Origin: Planctomycetaceae bacterium
Lineage (GTDB): Bacteria > Planctomycetota > Planctomycetia > Pirellulales > Pirellulaceae
Length of the DNA: 64,000 bases
Assembly: GCA_002726515.1 (NCBI GenBank)
Contig: PBTE01000168.1
Location: 20,934 to 84,933 of the forward strand
Direction of reading: 5' to 3'
This document shows, in pieces, positions 56,177-64,000 of the stretch. The stretch's first letter is position 1; each line of letters starts with the position of its first letter. Both the position numbers and the translations under genes were made by a program. Below the pieces are notes generated by a model. It was not told the DNA's origin. It did no database searches and worked only from the letters and a program-made list of their open reading frames with translations.

Positions 56177-56869
56177 ATGAGTACGGAATTAACCTGGTTT
56201 GGCCATGGGACTTGGTCCATCAAAACCGGAGGTTTGACCCTACTGCTCGATCCATTCCTGGACGACAGTCCATCAGCACCCATCGGGGCTTCTGATGTCG
56301 ACGCGGACTATATTCTGGTTTCGCACGGCCACTTTGATCACGTAGCCGATGTGGCATCAATCGCGAATCGAACGAATGCTACGGTCCTTGCCAATTTCGA
56401 GATCGCTGAATGGTTCTCAAAGAATCACGGTGTCGAAAATGCGATCGGGATGAACTTGGGTGGCAAGGTGGAGTTACCATGCGGTCAAGCCCGTATGACA
56501 CTGGCACATCACAGCTCTCAACTTCCCGATGGCGCCTACGGTGGCAACCCTGCAGGGTTCTTGCTTCAATTGAGCGACGGGAATATTTATTTTGCTTGTG
56601 ATACGGCCCTGTTTTTAGATATGCAGTTGATTGGAACCCGGGGTATTGACTTGGCTGTACTTCCCATTGGAGACCTGTTCACCATGGGACCGGAAGAATC
56701 GATTGAGGCCATCAAGTTGATTGGGCCGCGAAAAGTTGCTCCGGCGCATTACAATACGTGGCCACCGATTGAACAGGATGCCGAAGAATGGGCCGCTCGA
56801 GTCAGACAGAAAACATCAGCCGAACCAATCGTGGTCAACCCGGGCGGTAAAATCAGCCTGGAACTCTAG
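56177..56869 (+). CDS. Metal-dependent hydrolase, UPF0173 (beta-lactamase superfamily)
   Basis: A 230-residue protein from ATG 56177. The metal motif HGHFDH (about residues 56-61) and later histidines (AHHSSQLPDG, CDTALF, PAHYNTWP) place it in the UPF0173 (YtkL) branch of the metallo-beta-lactamase fold. The substrate of this family is not known to me. It follows pgi by 73 bp and may be co-transcribed. Confidence 0.92.
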   Translation: MSTELTWFGHGTWSIKTGGLTLLLDPFLDDSPSAPIGASDVDADYILVSHGHFDHVADVASIANRTNATVLANFEIAEWFSKNHGVENAIGMNLGGKVELPCGQARMTLAHHSSQLPDGAYGGNPAGFLLQLSDGNIYFACDTALFLDMQLIGTRGIDLAVLPIGDLFTMGPEESIEAIKLIGPRKVAPAHYNTWPPIEQDAEEWAARVRQKTSAEPIVVNPGGKISLEL

Positions 56870-57266
56870 TGGACTGTCTACGTTTCAACAGCGACCAACC
56901 TGACGTTTTCAGGAATTTGCGTTCACACCGGTCGGGAAGGAGCGCTCCAGCAATTGGTCACTGACAGTTTAGCGGGCAGTTCTGACACCAGTTTCAGTCG
57001 ACTCGTGTCAACCAGTCCCTGTGGGCAGTCCACCTGAAGTCCCACCAGGGATGCCAAAGTCCTTCGTTCTGAACGAGCAGCCCGGAAATGCCCCAACCTT
57101 CGAACACCTGTCAAAGCACATCTCGCCGAGGCGCACTTTAAATCTCTCGGATGGTTTTCCCTTACTGCAAGAGACCACCTGGCGGGTCTACCTACCCGAT
57201 CCCTGCCTGAACGTGAATGCCGCACCGGAAAGCTTTCAGCAAACACGGCAGCCGAATGCCCAACCA
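56870..57266. other. 397 bp intergenic, nothing recognised
   Basis: Between the hydrolase and the convergent Rieske ferredoxin gene. Short frames on both strands look like chance; no strong hairpin was seen. Confidence 0.4.
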
Positions 57267-57614
57267 TCAACTTGATTCCCCATCTTTTGACTTTTTTTCA
57301 GTCAATACCCTTACTTGAATCTCGTTGCCAACAACCCGCACTTCGAAACTGTCTATTTTGATGCGAGGGTTGTCACACCAGGTTCCATCACGGACTGAAA
57401 ATCGCCAGGCGTGCCACGGACAGCTCACAACGTCCTCTTCAAAATGGCCGCTCGTCAGTGACGCGCCCATATGGGGACAGACGTCGTCGATGGCGTGATA
57501 CCCGTCTTGCGAATGAAAAATGGCAACGACTCTCTGGTGGACGTTAAACGCCTGACCTGTCCCGACAGCAATATCACCTACTTGAGCCACCGTTGTGAAA
57601 TCCGTCATCGTCAT
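57267..57614 (-). CDS. Rieske-type ferredoxin (NirD/biphenyl-ferredoxin-like)
   Basis: A 115-residue soluble protein with a single Rieske domain. Cluster motifs: CPHMG (about residue 48) and CPWHAW (about residue 69), two Cys and two His. It lacks a membrane anchor and the disulfide cysteines of bc-complex Rieske proteins, so it is a small electron carrier for an oxygenase or reductase not found next to it. ATG 57614 follows GGGAGGA at a good distance; ATG 57608 and a longer frame to 57650 are alternatives. Confidence 0.9.
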   Translation of the reverse strand: MTMTDFTTVAQVGDIAVGTGQAFNVHQRVVAIFHSQDGYHAIDDVCPHMGASLTSGHFEEDVVSCPWHAWRFSVRDGTWCDNPRIKIDSFEVRVVGNEIQVRVLTEKKSKDGESS

Positions 57615-58078
57615 CTCCGATCCTCCCGACCTGCGCAGTCTCTTTTCCACACTGAAACGTGATTCAGGTTCATTCCCTGCAATCCGGGCTATTCCCCGTC
57701 CCTACTCTCTACATTATAAGTCGATAGCTCATGACAGCGATATTCGGAGCATCATTTGAAGCAGCCGGGCAAGCCACCGCAGCAGGAACCCCCCTTCGAA
57801 CAAACCGCCGCAGTACGTATCCTACTGGTATCACGTGTCAACTTGAATTTCGGCCCGACTGATCACGGCCAGCCACACCCACTGAGTTACGGTTGACCCA
57901 AAGCCGTCTCTGGGCGGAAGATGCCCGGTGTAAACGCGCTCAGCCAACCCCACCGCGACATTTTAGCGACGCCCGATGGTATGTTAAACAGTGCTGGAAA
58001 ACGTAACACTAAGCAGACACCATCCAGATGGGTGTCGTTGTAAACCATTTTTTTAGTCTGATTTCTGAGAAACAAGCC
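57615..58078. other. 464 bp intergenic, nothing recognised
   Basis: Divergent region between the Rieske ferredoxin and the MazG-like gene. No RNA gene, repeat or clear promoter was identified. Confidence 0.4.
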
Positions 58079-58402
58079 GTGAAAAAATCCACTTCTGAGT
58101 CCGTATCCCTGGCTGATTTCCAGAATCTGATTCGCGACATGTACTACGAAAAAGATGCCCGTCGCGGAGTGGACGGCACCTTCATGTGGCTCATGGAGGA
58201 AATTGGAGAATTAGCGGCAGCACTTCGCGATGGATCGCACGAAGAACGAACCGAAGAATTTGCCGATGTACTGGCTTGGTTAACAACGATCGCAAACGTT
58301 GCCGACGTCGATTTAACTCAGGCAGTGATCGGCAAGTATGGGGCGGGTTGTCCCGGCTGTGGCCAACTGGCTTGTACTTGTCCTAATGAGGAGAAACCAT
58401 AA
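58079..58402 (+). CDS. MazG-like nucleotide pyrophosphohydrolase with C-terminal cysteine cluster
   Basis: A 107-residue protein from GTG 58079; an ATG at 58028 would add 17 residues. The helical all-alpha NTP pyrophosphatase core shows WLMEEIGELAAALR (EExxE metal motif) and EEFADVLAWL (ExxD). The C-terminus CPGCGQLACTC has four or five cysteines and may bind zinc. It probably removes unwanted nucleotides. The next gene begins on the base after its stop. Confidence 0.85.
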   Translation: MKKSTSESVSLADFQNLIRDMYYEKDARRGVDGTFMWLMEEIGELAAALRDGSHEERTEEFADVLAWLTTIANVADVDLTQAVIGKYGAGCPGCGQLACTCPNEEKP

Positions 58403-60661
58403 GTGCAGCATTTTTCTGGCAAGCTGTGTTGGTGGGTCCTCCTGCTGACCCTCTGTCCGAGTCTGGTACATCACCAGGCTGTAGCGGTCGAGCGGCCGGC
58501 GCAAATCACTGACTTGCAAATCGGATTCAACGGACATTACAAGGTCGGGTACTGGACACCCGTTGAATTCACCATCCAGGGAGGCGATCGTCATCATCAA
58601 TGCCGCTGCAGCGTCACCGTCCCCGACGGCGATGGCCTACCCGCCTCTTTTGAACCTGTCGACCGGAACAAGTTACAGATTCCCGCGGACCAGAACGTTA
58701 CTTATCGCACGTATGCCAAATTCGGACGCATCCAAGGAAACTTGGTCATCGTTTGCAGCGACGATCAGCAGGAGCTCATTCACAAAGAATTTACCGGGGC
58801 TCAACTTCCTGCAGGGCTACCTACAACCAGCCCCCTGGTTGTCCACGTAGGAGACTGGCCGGAAATCGAGCAGTCGATTCACGCAACACAACGAAGACAC
58901 ATCAACGTCGCAAATCTAGAATCTGTCGACTCATTACCCGATCATTGGTGGGGATATGAAGGGGTAGACAGCTTGATCATCACTTGTGGTGATCCTGGGA
59001 TTATCGCTGCTTTGAATCCCGTCCAGGTAGACGCCCTGCAAAAGTGGATCCAAATGGGCGGCAAACTAATTTTCAGCGTTGGTCGACACGCCGAGCAGCT
59101 TTTGGGTCCGGGGGGCATTCTCCGGGAATTGTCACCGGGAAAATTCTTGAGAACCGTAGACCAGTGCCAGACCATTGGACTGGAGAACTTCACCGACGTT
59201 TCTCACCAGCTAAATGTCGGCCGAGACGAGCTAGGTCGTTGCGAACTCGACCTGGCCCTGATCCAGCAACCGGCGGGTACCATCGAGTTAGCAGAACGCG
59301 AAGGCTTCGAAAGCAGGCCTGTCCTGATCCGTCAAAACTATGGGCTTGGCGAGGTGGTTTTCGTCGCCATCGACCTGAATCAAAGTCCCATAAAACACTG
59401 GAAAGGTCGCGAACGACTGTTGGCGCGACTTTTGGAATGGACCCTGGGAAGTGAAACTGAACAAGCGTTTTCTGCTTCTATCGGAGCCGTCAAGCACACT
59501 GGTTACGATGACCTTTCAGGACAACTCCGAAGTGCACTCGACCAATTCCAAAACATCGTGTTTGTACCCTACTGGGTGGTAGTGGTGCTCGTGCTGCTCT
59601 ACTTGTCCCTAATCGGTCCAGTTGATTACTTCTTACTACGGCGGTTCGCAAAACGAATGGAGTGGACCTGGTTGACCCTGCCTTTGATTGTCACAGCATT
59701 CTGTGTAATACCTTACGTTCTGGCAAAACATTTGAAAGGCAAACACTTTCAAATGAACCAGGTGGAGATCGTCGACATTGACATCGACAGTCGGTTCGTA
59801 CGGGGCACGACCTGGGTGCACGCCTACAGCCCAGCGACCTCAAACTATGATTTCTCAACACAAACCCAAATCCATTGTCAGTCAAACCCGCTGGATCAAC
59901 ACACCGCTTTGATTTCCTGGCAGGGATTACCGGGAACCGCCCTGGGCAGCATGAACGCAGCTTCTCCCCCTGCTGGGCCCTCGCACCCTTACTCCATCTG
60001 TTTTCCCGACAATCATTCTTCATCCTCGCCACAAATTACCGAAATGCCGCTGCAGGTCTGGTCGACCAAATCGCTGACTGCACGCTGGTGGGGCGAAATC
60101 GACCTTCATTTCATGGCAGATCTCCGTTCTCAAGGCGACAAACAATTGAGAGGGTCGATATTAAACCCCTTGGATGACGATCTCACCGAATGTTATCTTT
60201 ACTATGCTCCCTGGGCCTATCAGATTGGGAGAATTGCAGCCAATCGAACCATTCCGATCACCAGCTCAAGCGTCAGGCGGAATTTGCGTTACAAGTTGAC
60301 GCGCCGAACACTTTCGGAAGAAAACAACGTCATGGCCCCTTGGGATGAATATGGTCAGAACATCCCAAGAATTGTAGAAATGATGATGTTCCACGAAGCA
60401 GCAGGTGGTGAAAGTTACACAGGAATGTTTAATCGCTTTCAGACTTTCATTGACTTGAGCAGGCACATTACATCAGGACGGGCAGTCCTGGTGGGTCGCA
60501 CATCACAACCTGCCAGCAGTTTCCAGTGCGACCGTGAATCGGGTTCGAATCAACACTGGACATTTTTTCGTTTCGTGTTACCCGTGAGCCATACCAAACC
60601 GGTGGGACAAGCCGGACACTTGCAAATAGACACAGAAGTCGCAGGGAGTAACATTCCGTGA
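58403..60661 (+). CDS. Large signal-peptide protein with two or three membrane helices, unknown function
   Basis: A 752-residue protein starting at GTG 58403, directly after the MazG-like stop. It has a signal peptide (WWVLLLTLCPSLVHH), an extracellular beta-rich part (about 30-375) with a Rossmann-like segment (GVDSLIITCGDPGII, LIFSVGRHAEQLLG) as in GldG/DUF4350-type proteins, then membrane helices (YWVVVVLVLLYLSLIGPVDY, WLTLPLIVTAFCVIPYVLA), and a second extracellular part. Its stop overlaps the ATPase start. I infer an envelope complex with that ATPase, but the function is not known. Confidence 0.78.
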   Translation: MQHFSGKLCWWVLLLTLCPSLVHHQAVAVERPAQITDLQIGFNGHYKVGYWTPVEFTIQGGDRHHQCRCSVTVPDGDGLPASFEPVDRNKLQIPADQNVTYRTYAKFGRIQGNLVIVCSDDQQELIHKEFTGAQLPAGLPTTSPLVVHVGDWPEIEQSIHATQRRHINVANLESVDSLPDHWWGYEGVDSLIITCGDPGIIAALNPVQVDALQKWIQMGGKLIFSVGRHAEQLLGPGGILRELSPGKFLRTVDQCQTIGLENFTDVSHQLNVGRDELGRCELDLALIQQPAGTIELAEREGFESRPVLIRQNYGLGEVVFVAIDLNQSPIKHWKGRERLLARLLEWTLGSETEQAFSASIGAVKHTGYDDLSGQLRSALDQFQNIVFVPYWVVVVLVLLYLSLIGPVDYFLLRRFAKRMEWTWLTLPLIVTAFCVIPYVLAKHLKGKHFQMNQVEIVDIDIDSRFVRGTTWVHAYSPATSNYDFSTQTQIHCQSNPLDQHTALISWQGLPGTALGSMNAASPPAGPSHPYSICFPDNHSSSSPQITEMPLQVWSTKSLTARWWGEIDLHFMADLRSQGDKQLRGSILNPLDDDLTECYLYYAPWAYQIGRIAANRTIPITSSSVRRNLRYKLTRRTLSEENNVMAPWDEYGQNIPRIVEMMMFHEAAGGESYTGMFNRFQTFIDLSRHITSGRAVLVGRTSQPASSFQCDRESGSNQHWTFFRFVLPVSHTKPVGQAGHLQIDTEVAGSNIP

Positions 60662-61626
60662 TTCGTACACACGACCTGACAAAAAAGTACGAATCTCTGT
60701 TTGCCATTCGCGCGATCGAATTAGATCTGGTCGCGGGTGATGTGTTCGGTTTTATCGGACCCAACGGCGCCGGCAAAACAACCACCATGAGAATTTTGGC
60801 GACCCTTCTAAATCCTTCCTGGGGTGAGGCCTACGTTTGCGACCATTCTATCTACACAGCGCCGAAAGAGATTCGACGGCTTGTCGGTTACATGCCCGAC
60901 TTCTTTGGTGTCTATGACGACATGAGAGTGATCGAGTACTTGGAGTTTTTTGCTTCTGCCTATCGCATACGGGGTCCGCAACGTCGCGAGACCTGTGATG
61001 AGATGCTACAGTTGGTAGATCTCGATTTCAAACGTAACGCCTTTGCAAATACACTCTCGCGGGGACAGACTCAACGACTCGGGCTGGCCCGCGTATTGCT
61101 TCACAACCCTCAAGTACTTCTGCTCGATGAACCCCTGAGCGGCTTGGATCCGCGCGCGCGGATCGAAATGCGAAACCTTTTGCGACGCCTGGGACAGATG
61201 GGGAAAACTATCATTGTCTCAAGCCACATTCTGCCGGAACTGGCAGACGTCTGCAATAAAATTGGTATTATCGATCGAGGGGTGATGTCGGTGAATGCCG
61301 AGGTTGCTGAAGTGATGAAGCAGGTGCGACGGCAAACAGTGCTCAAGGTATCCTTACAAGGTGATTCCGATGGCGCCGCCCAACTCGTGGAACAGCATCA
61401 GATTGTGGATCGAGTACAGTCAAATGACGGGTGTTTGGAAATTACGCTGTTCGAAGGAATCGAGGACTATAGCGAACTGCCTACACTTCTCATTCAAGAG
61501 GGCTACCGACTCTCAATGTTCTGCGAAGACGAGCTCAATCTGGAAGCCGCCTTCATGGCACTCACCAAGGGAATGCAAGACATTGGGAAGGAGGGCAACG
61601 CCCCGGGGGACGACAACCGGGACTAA
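60658..61626 (+). CDS. ABC transporter ATP-binding protein without adjacent permease
   Basis: A 322-residue ATPase: Walker A GPNGAGKTTTMRI, signature LSRGQTQRLGLARVLL (Arg replaces the usual second Gly), Walker B LLLDEPLSGLDP, H-loop SSHILPEL. GTG 60658 overlaps the preceding stop. No ABC permease follows; the next gene is msrA. The preceding large membrane protein may take the membrane role, or the permease is elsewhere. Confidence 0.92.
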   Translation: MIRTHDLTKKYESLFAIRAIELDLVAGDVFGFIGPNGAGKTTTMRILATLLNPSWGEAYVCDHSIYTAPKEIRRLVGYMPDFFGVYDDMRVIEYLEFFASAYRIRGPQRRETCDEMLQLVDLDFKRNAFANTLSRGQTQRLGLARVLLHNPQVLLLDEPLSGLDPRARIEMRNLLRRLGQMGKTIIVSSHILPELADVCNKIGIIDRGVMSVNAEVAEVMKQVRRQTVLKVSLQGDSDGAAQLVEQHQIVDRVQSNDGCLEITLFEGIEDYSELPTLLIQEGYRLSMFCEDELNLEAAFMALTKGMQDIGKEGNAPGDDNRD

Positions 61627-61764
61627 TAGTAAATTGCGAGTGCGGGGTAATTCGCTATCCGCCCTTTTGCCAAGCGATTCGACTTCGCATATCGAAAACT
61701 TGACTCAACAGTGCTAATACTAGAAAATGCGTACTTCAGTTTTCCGGGAAAAGGACCATCAGTG

Positions 61765-62460
61765 ATGCTGAACTTTCCACTCCAGTCGCTTTATCGTTGT
61801 TGCATACCTTTTGTTATCCTTGTTTCCACCTTAGGTAGTTCGTGTTCTACCGCAGAACCAACGGGGGCAGTGTCCACGGTGTCAACTCCTGCAAATCAAG
61901 AGAAAGGTGCCCCTGAAAAAGCAGCTGTTGCAACCTTTGGAGCTGGTTGCTTCTGGTGCGTTGAAGCGGTCTTTGAAGAGCTGGAAGGTGTCCTGGATGT
62001 CAGTTCGGGATATGCCGGAGGCACTGTCGATAACCCCACTTACAGGGATGTGTGCACCGGTTTGACGGGACATGCTGAAGTTTGCCAAATCCAATACGAT
62101 TCTGCAAATATTTCCTACGATGAACTTCTAGAGGTCTTCTGGAAGACACACGATCCAACCACGCTCAACCGCCAGGGACCCGACTCCGGTACCCAATATC
62201 GTTCAGTCATCTTCTATCACAATATCGAGCAAAAAGAACTTGCAGAACAATACAAACAGAAATTGGACGCATCAGGAGCATGGGACAACCCGTTGGTCAC
62301 CGAGATTAGTCCGCTCCCAAAGTACTACCCGGCGGAGGACTACCATCAAGACTACTTTAAACTGAATCCCAATCAACGCTACTGCAGCTTTGTCATCCGT
62401 CCCAAAGTAAAAAAATTCAAGAGCGCATTTCCCGACAAGTTGAAGCAAAAAGACCGGTAG
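61765..62460 (+). CDS. msrA: Peptide methionine sulfoxide reductase A, exported
   Basis: A 231-residue MsrA that reduces methionine-S-sulfoxide in proteins. The catalytic motif GAGCFWCVEAVFEEL is present, and GTQYRSVIFYHN and PAEDYHQDYF are typical. From ATG 61765 the first 30 residues form a signal peptide or lipoprotein signal (FVILVSTLGSSC), so it works in the periplasm. It is about 50 residues longer than the cytoplasmic form. An upstream in-frame GTG is at 61711. Confidence 0.95.
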   Translation: MLNFPLQSLYRCCIPFVILVSTLGSSCSTAEPTGAVSTVSTPANQEKGAPEKAAVATFGAGCFWCVEAVFEELEGVLDVSSGYAGGTVDNPTYRDVCTGLTGHAEVCQIQYDSANISYDELLEVFWKTHDPTTLNRQGPDSGTQYRSVIFYHNIEQKELAEQYKQKLDASGAWDNPLVTEISPLPKYYPAEDYHQDYFKLNPNQRYCSFVIRPKVKKFKSAFPDKLKQKDR

Positions 62461-62636
62461 GCCGGTACTTTAGAACGATGGTTTGCGGAACGGCAAAACC
62501 GCAAATCCAAAATCGATTTGGGACAACACAACAGGCCCACAATCCAGGCTCAATTCCATTCGTTGAGCACCAGATTTCTCGACGCCTCTTCCTTTCCTCA
62601 AAGCTATACTTGCAGGAACAGGAAGGACGCGACTCG

Positions 62637-63884
62637 ATGAACACAACGCGGAATCAACCTGCCGGCAGCCAGCTAGTAGCCCTCGCCCTGTTTGCTTGCG
62701 CAGGGTGCATTTTGGATCTTCACAGCGCCTCGGCAGACACCCCAGCGTTCGATCTGGCACGCGAGCACCTGGTGCGAAAAGAAATTATTGGATCGGGAAT
62801 TCTAAATCCCGGAGTCATCCGTTCGATTCGCAACACGCCCCGACATAAATTTGTCGCCCCAAAGTTTCGAAAAGAGGCATACTTCGACATGGCGTTGCCT
62901 ATCGGGTCGGGCCAGACGATATCGTCCCCATTTATCGTGGCTTACATGACCCAGTCGTTGGAGCCACAACCGACTGACAGGGTCTTGGAAATTGGTACCG
63001 GAAGTGGTTATCAAGCAGCTATCTTGAGCCCCCTTGTCCGTGACGTCTACACCATTGAAATTGTCGGTTCTCTGGCACGTCGAGCCCGCAGTACGTTGCG
63101 GCTACTGAAATACCGGAATGTGCATGTCAAGATCGGCGATGGGTTTCAAGGCTGGTCGGAGCATGCGCCTTTTGACAAGATCATCGTCACCTGTTCGCCG
63201 GAAGACGTCCCTTTACCCCTTGTCAAGCAATTGAAAGAAGGAGGTCAGATGATTATTCCTGTCGGCGAACGCTATCAACAGACCCTCTGCTTGATGAGCA
63301 AACACAATGGGAAATTGATTCAGGATGAACTTCGTCCAACCCTTTTTGTTCCCATGACGGGTACGGCCGAGGAGAGGCGACGGACACAACCCGATCCGCT
63401 TCAACCACGGGTAATCAATGGCAGTTTCGAACAGGAACTCACCGCCTCGGGCCTGATACCGGGCTGGTACTATCAGCGTCAATCACAACGGGAGGTGGAT
63501 TCGACGGCACCTGTTGGCAACCACGTTGTCAGATTTCAGAATGATCTTCCCGGGCGTCCCAGCCGTGCTTTGCAGGGCTTACCAATCGACGGTCGTGTCA
63601 TCCGTGCCTTGACGATCTCCGCCTGGATAAAACACGAACAAGTGGTCTCCGGCGAGGCCGCCGAGATGCTGCCGCTGATTGCGATCTCTCTGTACGACGA
63701 TCGCCGTCAGGAACTGGGACGCTGGTGGCTCGGTCCCTGGCAGGGGAGCCAGGATTGGCGACAGGTATCGAAGCAAATGCGAATCCCTCCCCAGGCACGC
63801 GAGGGCATTCTGCGAATCGGCCTGTTTGGCGCCACGGGCACACTTTCCATTGACGAACTGAAAATCGATGCCACGGCCCGCTGA
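62637..63884 (+). CDS. pcm: Exported protein-L-isoaspartate methyltransferase with C-terminal beta domain
   Basis: A 415-residue protein from ATG 62637 (ribosome site AGGAAGGA). A signal peptide (LVALALFACAGCILDLHSASA) is followed by a PCMT domain: RHKFVAPKFRKEAYFDMALP, PIGSGQTISSPFIVAYMTQ, VLEIGTGSGYQAAIL (SAM site), VYTIEIVGSLARRA and DKIIVTCSPEDVPLPLVKQL. About residues 255-415 are an extra beta-sandwich domain (INGSFEQELTASGLIPGWYY) resembling carbohydrate-binding modules. Export of an isoaspartate methyltransferase is odd because SAM is cytoplasmic. Confidence 0.88.
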   Translation: MNTTRNQPAGSQLVALALFACAGCILDLHSASADTPAFDLAREHLVRKEIIGSGILNPGVIRSIRNTPRHKFVAPKFRKEAYFDMALPIGSGQTISSPFIVAYMTQSLEPQPTDRVLEIGTGSGYQAAILSPLVRDVYTIEIVGSLARRARSTLRLLKYRNVHVKIGDGFQGWSEHAPFDKIIVTCSPEDVPLPLVKQLKEGGQMIIPVGERYQQTLCLMSKHNGKLIQDELRPTLFVPMTGTAEERRRTQPDPLQPRVINGSFEQELTASGLIPGWYYQRQSQREVDSTAPVGNHVVRFQNDLPGRPSRALQGLPIDGRVIRALTISAWIKHEQVVSGEAAEMLPLIAISLYDDRRQELGRWWLGPWQGSQDWRQVSKQMRIPPQAREGILRIGLFGATGTLSIDELKIDATAR

Positions 63885-64000
63885 CGATGGCAAACTTTAC
63901 CCTTCCAGGCTCTCTGAATTCCCATCGCCGTCAGTGTAATCAAGCAAATCGATTGGCTGAACAACGCTTGTCAAAACATTGCGGACATGAGAGGCCGTGC
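63885..64000. other. End of window, no gene assigned
   Basis: Only 116 bases remain after the methyltransferase gene. No start of a new gene can be supported. Confidence 0.4.

Overview
The window most likely comes from a planctomycete (Planctomycetota, possibly near Pirellulales). The signs are a very large surface protein with the planctomycete-style LEQLESRLMLSA export motif, a split cytochrome b beside a giant multiheme cytochrome c and a Rieske protein, two DUF420 membrane proteins, several secreted proteins of unknown function, and frequent TTG and GTG starts. This assignment is inferred from protein character; no rRNA, tRNA, CRISPR array or insertion sequence was seen.

Layout. 1-12.9 kb is housekeeping and scattered genes: a cyclase-family fragment, a PhyH-type dioxygenase, a lipid kinase, kdsA with a translationally coupled lipoprotein, purC, a GH10-like protein, an ECF-like sigma factor, a seven-iron ferredoxin, a zinc-ribbon protein and a secreted nuclease. 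13-22.4 kb is amino-acid metabolism: leuB, the methionine-salvage genes mtnB-mtnD-mtnC, and leuA. 22.8-24.8 kb holds a NYN nuclease-like gene and purD.

25.2-47.1 kb is one long respiratory locus on the plus strand. A Rieske protein, a b6-type cytochrome b in two parts and a 1536-residue PDZ-octaheme cytochrome c form a bc-like quinol-oxidising complex. Two copper-protein-like polypeptides and a diheme cytochrome c lipoprotein follow as plausible carriers. Then come oxidase subunits II and I, heme A synthesis (ctaA, ctaB), subunit III with an inserted charged segment of about 200 residues, subunit IV, an ABC exporter, a SCO copper chaperone, DUF420 and two small membrane proteins.

47.5-53 kb encodes a giant surface protein containing a cyclophilin domain and a metzincin motif. 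53.1-64 kb holds apgM (archaeal-type phosphoglycerate mutase), divergent pgi, a metallo-hydrolase, a Rieske ferredoxin, a MazG-like gene followed by a large membrane protein and an ABC ATPase, msrA, and a secreted isoaspartate methyltransferase.

The most striking signal is upstream of leuA: a predicted promoter, an 18-codon leader peptide with seven leucines, and three mutually exclusive RNA pairings ending in a 12-bp terminator with a T8 tail. This is a complete leader-peptide attenuator drawn from sequence alone. Other leads are the coiled-coil insert in cytochrome oxidase subunit III, the PDZ-octaheme cytochrome, a CRP-like palindrome and a 22-bp-spaced direct repeat ahead of the respiratory locus, and a structured leader ahead of the ferredoxin gene.
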